Shown: positions 10,806 to 21,267 of the stretch, piece by piece
Numbering within the stretch: the stretch's first letter is position 1
Layout: the number at the start of each line of letters is the position of its first letter
Assembly (NCBI GenBank): GCA_025642065.1
Contig: JAODUP010000026.1
Span: forward strand, 1,497,001 to 1,561,000
Reading direction: 5' to 3'
Length of the DNA: 64,000 nt
DNA from: Paralvinella palmiformis
Taxonomy: Eukaryota > Annelida > Polychaeta > Terebellida > Alvinellidae
Made by a program: the position numbers and the translations under genes
Notes under the pieces: model-generated
Database searches by the model: none
Seen by the model: the letters and a program-made list of their open reading frames with translations, nothing else
Told to the model about the DNA's origin: nothing

Positions 10806-13680
10806 TCGGTCAGTCAGTAAATAATTCATTCGTTCCGCCATCCATTCATTCAGACATCAGTCATTTAATCAGTCACTCAGCGAGTAAGTCAGTCAGTGAG
10901 TAAATAAGTAATTCGCTAATCCAGTCTTTCAGTCAGTCGTTCGGACTGTTGTTGAGTCAGTCAATCAATCATTCAGTCAATAATTAAACCAGTCAATAAT
11001 ACAGTCCATCAGTCAGTCAGTCAATATAAAGATAATAACACGCTGAGTGGCAAAACAACCAAATAAAGCCTTTGACACAGACAAAATCGCTGTTAAAATC
11101 GCCTTCAATTTGTCAAACCACTCTCTTCGTGGTGTCCTCAAACGCTAAACACATATTACTATTTGTAGCGAAATTCACGTTTACTTAACATTTTCTCATT
11201 CTTCAACCTTGGCGTTGCCTCATTCTTCATTAGAACACGATGGACATGGTTCGATGTTTGTCCTTCCAATGTCTGTTGACATTTTCTACGAACGCTGCTC
11301 GTTGGTGGGATGGTTTCTTCTTGTTTGTTTTAGGTCGACCGTTCGTCGTTCGGGCCACGCCTCGCCCGTATTCGGAGATCGTTTCCGAATACCGGTCACT
11401 GGCCGAGGGGGGAGAATGGAGGCCGCCTGGCTGCGCGTATCATTCGCGGCTCGCCATCATCGTCCCGTACCGGAACCGGGAACAGCATCTGCTCATCTTC
11501 CTCGACAACATGATCAGATTTCTACAGGCTCAGATGCTTGCCTTCGCCATTTACATAATAGAACAGGCCGGTTGGTAAAGTTAGCGATACGACTTCATCT
11601 AATAGGTCATATCTAACTGGTGGCGCGTTGGATCATAGATCACTACCACCCGAGTTCGAATCTCGGCGTGGGCATATCTGAAGGATGTTTCATCTTTGAC
11701 TTCGCCTCATTATCTTTGGAGGTTGCTCGGCCCATTTAGCCTACCATGTGCACAAAAGTGGCCGTAAAATCTCAATCATCATCATTAATAATAATAATAA
11801 TAATTATTATTATTATTATTACATTTACAAAGATATTACTGCAATTAAACAATAAAAGCAGCGCACGATTATGGTCGTGTCATACCCTAATTAACTCTTA
11901 CACCAGACAACATTGTACACTAAGGTTCAGAATTGTTTAATCGGGCTGCCCTGCTGAACAGTGGCTATATAGAGGCGAGGAAGGATCATCCTTATGACTG
12001 CTACGTGTTCCATGATGTAGACTTAATACCAGAAGATCTAACTAACTTTTACGGTTGTTCAGAGAGACCTCGCCATCTTGTCGTAACAAGATCGAAAACC
12101 GAATACGAGTGAGTATGACCCAATTACGTCTATCACGATAATGTCTTAGGCGTGACTAAAACAATTAATAAAAACAATATGTCGTTTATAATAATAATAA
12201 TAATATATTATTTGTTAAGTACAGTGTATAGTACTTAATACATGTGCCTATACGTGACGTAAAACTCACAAGTGTAAAACAAAATTTTCCCATTATCAGA
12301 AAAAATTATTCAGATACAGAAATAATAATAGTTTATGAATGAGCCTATTAAATATTAAATATGTATCTGTGTGTGTGGGGGGGGGGGGGGTAGGTTGTTG
12401 ATTGGACATTTTATACACCAAATGAAACTGAATAAATAACGAATAATCGCGTGCTACGCAATTACAGTACTGCGATTTAATGGATATTAATTATTGAATG
12501 TGATGTTTTAAATAGTAATTTAATCTACCTGACGCAGATACAGAGGGCATATGTATTTTGGAGGAGCCATTATGCTAACAGAGGATGTCATTCAGAAGAT
12601 TAATGGCTTCCCTAACAGGATGTTTGGCTGGGGTGGTGAGGATGACGACATATATGCAAGGTATGGCTGGTTGCTACTGCTACTGTCATATACCACTACC
12701 AGATCACTACCACTACAACTACCACCTCTTTTTTCTTTTGTTTTCCTTTTCTGTCGTTATGGGGCGTTTCCGTGTTCTAATTCATATCGGGGTCGCCTCA
12801 GTACCTTTAAAGGACACTGGACCTTGTGCCCAAAGTGGGCATAAAACAGAAACATTTAAATTTATATATTAAAACAAACTCACACTGAGTCCACCATTCC
12901 GTTTTATGGGTATAGTAAATAGTATATAGTAACTGGTGATGCTCAGTTGTACGAGGTGTTTTCTTTTAGGTCAATGAGTTGTATAGTTTAGTAATCACGA
13001 GTGGCCCTATTTTCGAACTACTACTATTACTACTACTACTACTACTATAGTTTGATATAATATTTTGTTAGATTAAGTAAACTTATTAATGATACAAAAC
13101 ATTAAACACACACACATATAATACACACACAGATATAGATAGAGAGAGAGAGAGGGAGAGAGAGAAAACTAGTTGCATTGAAATCATATCTATTATTTGC
13201 CTTTGTCAGGATTCACATCGTCAACCAAATACCTATAACAAGACTGTCCACTTACAAAGGACGATATTACAGTATAGAACATCTAAACGAAGAAGGAAAC
13301 CCACATACTAACAAGAGAATGTAAGTTCCAATAATATATTGGTAATAAGGCACGCCTTTAAATTATAATTATTACATTATCCTTACACACATAGTTGTCA
13401 CCGTGTCAACCATTGACCTAAAGGATAGGTCAATGGTGTCAACAAACACTGAATAAATACAAAATGGCCATATTTTACATCTAGACGGGAACACATTCAC
13501 AACTACGCCAAGTGGAGTATGTGGAACGACGGGTTGAATACGACCAATTACACACGCCTAAGTAGAGACAGGCGTGAACTGTACACGCGCGTGTACGTGC
13601 GTGTACCGGGTCCGAAATTGGCGTCAGATATTCCTAGTGCCTATCCGGAACACATCGTCACTGATCACAATCATCCCTAG
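9208..13680 (+). CDS. Beta-1,4-galactosyltransferase-family enzyme with N-terminal ILEI/PANDER-like domain (7 exons, 504 aa)
   Basis: Exons 9208-9439, 10309-10746, 11334-11570, 11931-12108, 12538-12660, 13210-13320 and 13485-13680 join in phase to TAG. A basic N-terminus (RRKK) and a hydrophobic segment at about residues 14-30 give the type II Golgi signal-anchor layout. Residues ~79-200 resemble the ILEI/PANDER-like fold known from FAM3 proteins and POMGNT1 (DIEV start, GVAYGYS and DKYVFQT segments). Residues ~240-504 are a GT7 catalytic domain: PYRNREQHL, FNRAALLN (305-312), metal-binding DVD (331-333), YFGG (368-371), WGGEDDD (393-399) and His427. This family transfers Gal or GalNAc from UDP-sugar to terminal GlcNAc. 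Tyr368 aligns with the vertebrate beta4GalT1 tyrosine that favours UDP-Gal. Oddities: the second metal-ligand Met aligns with Ser424, and the QAGxxxF loop is about two residues short at the exon 3/4 joint. Typical family members are 330-400 aa. Confidence 0.88.
10062..10266 (+). repeat. tRNA-derived SINE family 1, copy D
   Basis: It has box A (CAAGTTGGTAGCGCG), box B (GAGTTCGAATCCC) and the complete conserved body, and ends in (ATC)n. It lies in intron 1 of the galactosyltransferase gene, ending about 40 bases before the exon 2 acceptor. Confidence 0.9.
10753..10803. repeat. (GT)n microsatellite just inside intron 2 of the galactosyltransferase gene
   Basis: The donor GTAATG at 10747 is followed within a few bases by a GT array. 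This offers many cryptic GT dinucleotides next to the real donor. Confidence 0.85.
11603..11821 (+). repeat. tRNA-derived SINE family 1, copy E
   Basis: It has box A (ACTGGTGGCGCG), box B (GAGTTCGAATCTC) and the full body, and a tail changing from ATC to (AAT)n and (ATT)n units. It starts about 30 bases after the exon 3 donor of the galactosyltransferase gene and fills most of that short intron. Confidence 0.88.
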
Positions 13681-13808
13681 TCTGGTTGTCTATATAGAAC
13701 GACGGAAAGGGAACGGGCATATAACCGTACCCTGATCTTCCAGTATTACATGATATAACTTGTCCGTTGAAACTGTGTAAGTCTGATTTTCGTAAGTTTA
13801 TTATATGA

Positions 13809-13814
13809 AATAAA
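13809..13814 (+). other. Candidate poly(A) signal of the galactosyltransferase gene
   Basis: AATAAA, 129 bases after the stop codon. Confidence 0.55.
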
Positions 13815-14022
13815 CATTTTTTAAACCAAAAAGTTATGGTATTCAACAAAGATCATTCAGCGTTAAAAATTAACGATTCTGTCTTTAATTCTATACGACA
13901 CCACACTATAGTAGTTCAAATAATTGACTTAATAAGTGTTGATAAAGGAAATATGCAAAGCATAATGTTTATATTGTTTAATAGTAAATGTAAACAACTT
14001 TACACAGCTTAGATAGATAAAT

Positions 14023-14057
<35 letters not shown>

Positions 14058-14431
14058 TTCCACACTCAATCGTCCAAAGATCTAAAAGCGAGTCATCCAC
14101 ATAGTCGTGAGGCCCAGATAAAAACAAATTCCGACTTCCGGCAGCTCATTTTTTTCCGAGAGATTAATTAATCTACTGATTTTGGAATTCCGCTAATTTA
14201 TCCCAATAAGTCTCCCAATTCGTAAATATAAATAAGATATTGGACTACAAGTTGTGACGTCAGGTGTCTTCCACCAACGGCACCCGAATGCTCTTTTTCT
14301 ATATCTCCAGGATCGTATACCGGTTATTAACTTATATGTAAAATTTAAGGTCCTCAGTGGCAAAGACTGAGTGTCCTGTCATTAATAATTAAGTCTTTGC
14401 TCATTAAATAAAAGTAAGTTACGTCTATCTT

Positions 14432-14490
14432 GATGATGATGATTGGTGTTTTACGGCCACTTTTGTGTGCATATGGTAGGCTAAATGGGC
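14432..14490 (-). repeat. tRNA-derived SINE family 1, truncated copy F
   Basis: Only the 3' portion is present. Read on the plus strand it is GATGATGATGATTGG, then TTTTACGGCCACTTTTGTG and TAGGCTAAATGGGCC. The tRNA-like head is missing, typical of 5' truncation at insertion. Confidence 0.8.
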
Positions 14491-14656
14491 CTTAAATATG
14501 TCTATCTTAAATAGTAACTTATTATTTGTCAAATTTAAATATGTTAACGGTAGCTATAATGACGTCTTAGACCCTAAAACTGTACTTCTTGTCGAAAACG
14601 GCGTACTTTCACACACAAACACACACATACACACACAAACAGCAACACACACACAC

Positions 14657-14693
<37 letters not shown>

Positions 14694-15354
14694 GGCAGGT
14701 GCACGCGCGTGCGTGTGGGTGCGTGTTATGATACATATATAGAGAGGCACTGGTTCAGAACATCAACATTTAAACATCCTTTGAAACCCATACCTCCGTA
14801 AATCTATACATTAAATAAAACTGTACAATCTAACTATAAAATATTCTACACCTCCACATAGTTATACATCGTTAGACCTACACATGTGTCTGGGTTACTT
14901 ATTAGCTTGTAGGGTCCAGCTAGTCCGCCTTTCGTACGTGACAAATATGTCACGCCCACACGCCCACATACTGCATGTATATAAGCTACGTACAAAAAAA
15001 ACGGAAGTACATACAAAAAGTACCACTTGACGCCACAGCTCGCCGTAAACAACACGTGCGTGTGATTCAATGGCGATACATTTTCAAATGATTCAAATAT
15101 CAATGACTTTTATTGGCATTACTAGTCACTCTAGTATTTATATCTGCCATGTGGCCTAATTAAGTATACAGAACATTAAAAGGAAACTACAGAGTTGTAA
15201 TAAATAAAGAACACGTTTGTCACCATAAAGTGCTGCCACCTGACGAATGTATTTTTACGAACTGATGTCGCTGATGACAGTATTTAAAAAAATTAAACTA
15301 ATTATTCTTCATTATTTACCTATCATATCTATATTTTATGCACTATTTTAGAAG

Positions 15355-15508
15355 AAGATGATGATGATGATTGATGTTTTACAGCCACTTTTGTGTAATG
15401 AACGAAGTGAAAGATGAAACACCCTTCAGATATGCCCACACCAAGATTCGAACTCGGGTGGTAGTGATCTATGATCCAACGCGCTACCAACTAGACCACG
15501 GAGGCGCC
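15355..15508 (-). repeat. tRNA-derived SINE family 1, copy G
   Basis: The tRNA head is complete (CTAGTTGGTAGCGCGTTGG and GAGTTCGAATC on the minus strand) with an internal deletion between TTTTGTG and GAAGTGAAAGATG. Flanks share ACTATTTT on both sides, a plausible decayed target-site duplication. Confidence 0.85.
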
Positions 15509-16010
15509 TACTATTTTTTAAGAAAACACGACACAACGAAGAGCAGCATTAAACATAATTTGTTGATGTTATTCTTGGCTCGACCTTTTTTGTATCACGG
15601 TAGTAGAAGCTAGTTCAGAACTGGCTACAAAAATACCATTTTATTAATATAATTAAGAACCAGATTCTGAGAGAGTGCCACTTTTTGGATAGTTTTTGGA
15701 GTTAGTAGATCTATCCAGAACTGGATAAAGCTTAGTAAATATAAACATTACTAAATTTATTAAAAATAGATAACATAGCTCAATCAGTCGTGATAGAGAA
15801 GAGTTTCTATCAGACATAGTAAAGGTTATAAATATCCACAAATTTTCTGAAATGAAGTTTTTTAGAAGTCGGGGTCTCTTTTAAAACTAAATTAATATAG
15901 ATTCTTGATGGTCGATCCTTCTTCGTTGACTATGATCCAGCGTTAGAACCGAACTGCAGCATAATATTAATGTTTTGTCAAAGTTATGTCTGAATTGCAG
16001 AATCAGTCTG

Positions 16011-16188
16011 GATGATGATTAATGTTTTATGGCCACTTTTGGTAGGTTAAATGGGCCGAGCGACCTTCAAATGTAATGAAGCGAAGTCAAAGATGAAACA
16101 CCCTACAGATATGCCCGCGCCGAGATTCGAACACGGGTGGTAGTGATCTGTGGTCCAACACGCTACCGTTAGACCACGGAGGTGCCCT
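16011..16188 (-). repeat. tRNA-derived SINE family 1, copy H, with perfect target-site duplication
   Basis: A full-length copy on the minus strand with boxes A and B and an ATC-type tail. The 12-base direct repeat AGAATCAGTCTG flanks it exactly, at 15999-16010 and 16189-16200. This proves insertion by target-primed retrotransposition and fixes the family's ends: it begins GGGCACCTCCGTGGTC and ends in ATC units. Confidence 0.95.
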
Positions 16189-16599
16189 AGAATCAGTCTG
16201 GAAGAAGATCGTGGAATCAATGGTGAAGGCAAAAATTATTTCTCTGAACTTAATTTTAGTAACATCTATACTATATCAGAATCCCACCGAATGAGTCAAA
16301 CTCATTATCCTCATGTGTCCACCTCTATCAACAGAAAGTTATATTCTTATTGAAGAGATCTGTACTATGATAACTGGCCCCGGTATGATCCGTGATGTGG
16401 CCCAGCTAAAACCTACTGCAGCAGCAAGCTTTACCATCAGCGCGGGGTATCCAAGCCCTACAGTTTTCGCACAGAAGTGGAAGAATTTATATAACTGGAT
16501 CCTAGCTTAATGCGAACATTCTCAGGTTTCTTCACATATGTTACTTGAATGAGAAAATAAAACAAATTCAGTATTATATGTCCTTATCCAATTTCAGAA

Positions 16600-17250
16600 T
16601 AATGTTGCTCCTCCAAATACTTATATCTGCAAAACAAGCTTCAATTGAAGATGAAATATCATCCATTTGTCAAATGTCAAGACTTGATCGAGTATCATCG
16701 GCATACCAATATTAATGTTATGCCGATTCATAATTTCACCAACTGCATGGTTTAGTGTACATACATTAATTGTTTGACCCTAAAACACGTAGTATACCAA
16801 AATGAAGAGGTATATTTGATGACGTTTTATCGGCTTCGTAAAACAGACCGCCACTTAGTTAGTAAGTTATGTCTGTGAGGTACGATTTTATCCAGGTTAG
16901 GGCCTGAAAAGAAAATTCTGAGTGCTTCAGTAATATATCAGGTGATCGATTACGTCAAAGACTGCAGATAAATCAGACACAGTTAATGTAGTCACGGATC
17001 CTTCATCAAGAATCTCGACACTGTCACTCTACACTTTCAAGAGAGCCATTTATGTTGAATGACCTCTGGAATAAACAGATTGATAACTGTCATTGAGGTT
17101 GTTGTGCTTTAATGCTCTGATATATGCCTTAATTACTATACTACCTTTTCAAACAGTTTGGGGATGAAAAGGAAATTTAGAGCTGGGACAATAATTCTTC
17201 ATAGCTTCATTATCCAACTCAAATATCTTAAGCAGCGGGGTTATGGCGGC
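16600..17250 (-). pseudogene. Decayed LINE reverse transcriptase (CR1/Jockey type)
   Basis: The minus-strand translation, broken by stops and frameshifts, shows the conserved order of a non-LTR reverse transcriptase: KNYCPSSKFPF, then a divergent LxxxNNLNDSYQSVYSRGHST stretch, then MALLKV, and VSDLSAVFDVIDH, which holds the first catalytic Asp. Downstream sequence is further degraded. It is non-functional, with no intact reading frame over 60 codons. Confidence 0.75.
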
Positions 17251-17578
17251 TCGATTCAAGCACAACGACATCATCGACTCATCCATGACATTGACCTATT
17301 GATAATGGCTGTTTGAGTGGTGGTCGACTGACTTACTCAAAAAGCTGTGGATGGATGATGTTGAAAGCAATATTATTATTATTGAATAAGCGTAAATTAA
17401 TTCAGTAAATTACGATCATCAAATTGTATGGGAGTGATTGTCTTTAAAGCAATTATCAAGTTTAAGAATCGTTTCGAGTACGATTGATCTTGAGTACGAA
17501 TAACATTGGGTACAAACTGTCGGTGCACTACATAGACCAGTTTGCGGTTGTCATGGTAATTGTGTAATTACACTGAAA

Positions 17579-20500
17579 ATGGCGAGCTTTGGAGAGCCCG
17601 ATGATTCTCTATTTGAATTACATCGACAATCTTTATTAGATATTGTCGAGGACAGAAATAGAGCCTTAAATAAGGTACTTGACGGTAACTTAACTGTGCC
17701 CATATCTTTCTGGTATTTTATTAACATATCTAAAACCGGTATTATCGCCTAATCGTAATGATAACTAGCCTAAGACTAAGTGAGACAGAGTAAGTTATAA
17801 TATGGCAGTTGTTTACTGATTGCTTCGTGGAAAGTGGTACTACATTAAGAATAATTAGCTATAAATGCTTCCGCTATATTGTGCCCAACTGTGAAATCCT
17901 CTCTGTGTTCCACGCCTGAAGTCTAAGACCTTTTATTATTTTATAAATAATAATATACAAAATTTATATAGCGCCCTATATAACCTGTAAGTTACACCAA
18001 GACATAGTAATAAACAGCTGTGATACACGTATATATATATATATACTTGTAAAATAAAAATTGAGGTTTTATGATTTCCCTTTATTTATGATAAGTTTCT
18101 AAAGTGCCTTAGAGTCCTATTTCTAACCTATAAATAAAGGAAAATCATAAAACCAAATTTTTTATTTTACAAGTATATATATATATATATATATATACGT
18201 GTACCACAGCTGTTTATTACTATGTCTTAGAGTAACGTACCTCAGAATCTGAGAATGGTTACTAGACTATTTATCCTCATGGACAGTTTGCTTCACAACT
18301 GTAAAACTTTGCCTACGAAATTAATTCTTTCTTGACTTCAGACTCTTTAGCCTCACCTAGAAATAAATAATTATATATACTTCTGTTCAATGGAAAAATG
18401 CAGCACATATAGATTTATGTATGATAAAACTAATTTAATTGTGAAAGTAATATAACTTTGGGAACATACAGTAATACACATACTTACTTGAAGTTTGCAA
18501 TAAATGTGAACAAATCCAAAACAAGTTACTTGGAAATAAGAATTACCTATGCAGTAATTACAGAAGATTCCGGTTATAATAGTTTGCTTGGATTACTTAT
18601 CAATTATTTATGATTAGTGAATATGTAACCAAGTATAAAACGGACGAATATTTTGATCATAATTAATCTTTTAATTATTGCTTTGTGTGAACATTTATAT
18701 GCATTTATACATCATCTTCAACATATGGCTGTAAGATGACAACTATGTCTGTATCGTACATGTTTGTCCCAAGGGTACGTGTTTGATCTAAATGAAATCA
18801 GCTATCACATCTACATTATATGTGGGGCCCTATCTGTTGTGATTTCAGTATACATGTAACATATAAATGTATGGAGAATTCAAGGCCAGTAACACTGATT
18901 TTGGTTTACCCCGGTAATAGTTGTGTGTTCTGTGTAGCATTCATAGGAGTGTTAGTGTACCTGCTGTTATACCACAGCTAAACAAGCTATAAAAAAAGAT
19001 GGTTACAACATAATAATAATTTATGTTGATCGTGATGGTAAGTATTAGACATTTATTTGTTTGTCATAATTACAACTAATAAATAATAAGTTTTGTTAGG
19101 GAATGTTGTCTATTAAATCAAAGGTGAATTGTCCATGATGGCAAAATGTCTAGGAGGATGAAATGGTCAGAGATACAGTTTATGGTTTTCCACACAGAAC
19201 AACAGTGCTGAATTACTAAATTATGTCGTAATATAACTATGATTATTATACTGAAAGTTTAATAGTTGTTTCATTGACTGTGTATCAATGGATATAGTTG
19301 TCCAATTCACAGTCTGTTTGGGTCACTCATCTTGCCTTTTACTCTCTGTAAAATAAATATATTTTATGTGATGATGGGAGAAGATTATTATTATTGCAGA
19401 TCTCAGTCAAATCAAAGGTTCCTGTAGTGGTAAGCCACTTATTGCATGGCTTATTCTTATCTGTCACTCACAAACCTTAGAATTTGCTCTCTGCCAATGA
19501 TTCGTATTTCATTAATGCATATTTTATGTACTATTAGCTTCAGATGGATTTCCACGTTAATTCACTGAGAACAAGATTACAACATGTTGTGCTTAATCTC
19601 ACGTGTAGAGAACTGTCTCTTTTTTCTCATCTCCTCAACTCCTACTCGGAGGTTTCTGAGAATTTGTTTGTAAATAGTCCTGCTGTATATTAAATGCATA
19701 TTCTTAGACAAGGATGCAATATGTGTGTGTGTGTGCGTGTGTGTGTGCATCATCCTTCAACCCAACAACAATGTACAGTAATAAAGCATGTATTCTCCCT
19801 TTATCCTTGATTTTCTTCATTCCTCTATCATATACATAAACCTAGGGCACTGTTTTGAGGAGCTTAAAGCAACAAATTGTGAGGCTACTATTTCACGAAT
19901 TTTGTAACAGATGATTTATTGATGGATTGTTATTGTATTGAAATAAATAACAGAAAGTAAATGTGTATTATTATAGCCAAAGTTATATGTTGGTGATAAC
20001 TGGTGGTTGTTTGTGAATAGGGAAGATTTAGTTAATATATATTTACTTTTTTGGCGATTATTACGAAACAACATATGTTTTTTCTTACAAATAACATATT
20101 GAAATTTAATACCGGTATGTGTACTACTTCAGCATACACTGGTATGCTTCATAATAAATTATAACAAATGCATTTATAGAGCTTATTATATGCCAGTCTG
20201 TAGTAGTGAGTCATGACCTTATTAGGAGAATAAACATGTACAGATGCAGTTTCATACATCATAGCTATTTAATAATTCTGCATGAATATTTTGGCATGAA
20301 CATTCCAAGTGCATGTTAAATGCATGTTCTTTGCATATCAGTCAGCCATTTACATATATCAATCATCCATGAAACCAAATACATATACTCACAGCATTCC
20401 ATTTAATGTCAAGCTTGCAACATGTCCAGGACAAATAACCACCAAGCTGGTGATGACACACACAAACTTCGTAGTATGCTCTAATAGATAATACTGATGA

Positions 20501-21137
20501 GTAATTGGTGTCATATGCCTTAGGTCAAGAACTACTCCACACTGTAATAAATGTATATCATATACGGCCAAAAAAGTATGTATTTCATTTCTTATCAGTC
20601 GCTGATTTGTTCTGAACTGTAATCTCTAATATTGTCCCAAAACCAGCAAATAGTCTGCTTTTATAGAATATTACGTGGTTCTGTATACAACACTACTCAA
20701 TTCAACTGTGTAAATAACTGCTCATTTGATCTATTAATTCATACAATAAATTGTGAACCATATTTTTCTATTCTCGCTGAACAACGGGGAGCACTTGGTT
20801 CAATATCAAGATGTATTGTGTTTATTGTACCTTGTTGAAATCGGGTTTGGTTTAATGTACTAGATTCCATGTGATTTATGGCGTCTTTGAGAAGCATTTT
20901 GTCTACAGTGAAAGCCATTTTGTTTGCTCCATTGAGGTGAATGGGGGTACTTCGGTGCATTTATTGTCAAGGCGCTAGTTGATGTTATGTTATGAAATAA
21001 TAGAAGCACCAGTTCCAGGCTTACCACCATTAAAGGATAGCCAAGTACTTAGACATGGTCTGCTTACGGAAGGACTTCAACCTTGTCTGAGTCAGATTGC
21101 GATAAACAGATTTTACGTGGTGCATCGTTTAGGCTGA
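17579..21137 (+). CDS. Tentative two-exon small gene (79 aa), unrecognised
   Basis: The first exon is 17579-17684, with a good start context (AAAATGG). It encodes MASFGEPDDSLFELHRQSLL and a further hydrophilic, helix-prone stretch, and ends at donor GACG|GTAACT (phase 1). A phase-compatible terminal exon at 21004-21137, after acceptor AATAATAG, encodes EAPVPGLPPLKDSQVLRHGL and ends at TGA. The joined protein would be 79 aa with no membrane segment. An alternative donor (AAG|GTACTT at 17675) would leave phase 0 and require a further exon, possibly a 30-base one at 19400-19429. I do not recognise the family. The 3.3-kb intron contains a foldback MITE. It ends 130 bases upstream of the TEX47-like start, so it could also belong to that gene's 5' region. 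Treat as a hypothesis. Confidence 0.33.
17991..18236. mobile_element. Foldback MITE with ~100-bp arms
   Basis: The left arm (about 17991-18090) and right arm (about 18129-18236) are near-perfect inverted copies. GACATAGTAATAAACAGCTG at the left matches CAGCTGTTTATTACTATGTC at the right, followed inward by an (AT)n tract, ACTTGTAAAATAAAAA and a CCTTTATTTATG block. The central loop is about 38 bases. No protein is encoded, which is the structure of a foldback or MITE DNA element. Confidence 0.85.
18237..20981. other. No recognisable feature
   Basis: AT-rich sequence. One short stretch (19400-19429) has a good acceptor (ATTATTGCAG) and donor (GTAAGC) around ten open codons and could be a micro-exon, but nothing confirms it. 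I see no RNA gene or mobile element. Confidence 0.5.
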
Positions 21138-21229
21138 ACACTAGTTTTGCATGACATATACAGATCTGCATCAAAATATTTCATATCAGTTTATATGTTG
21201 CTTTGAAATCCAGTTTGTAAACAAGTATA

Positions 21230-21266
<37 letters not shown>

Positions 21267-21267
21267 T

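Noticed and set aside
19400..19429. 30-base micro-exon (good acceptor and donor, ten open codons)
   Set aside because: It fits no gene model securely; kept only as a remark under the tentative gene.
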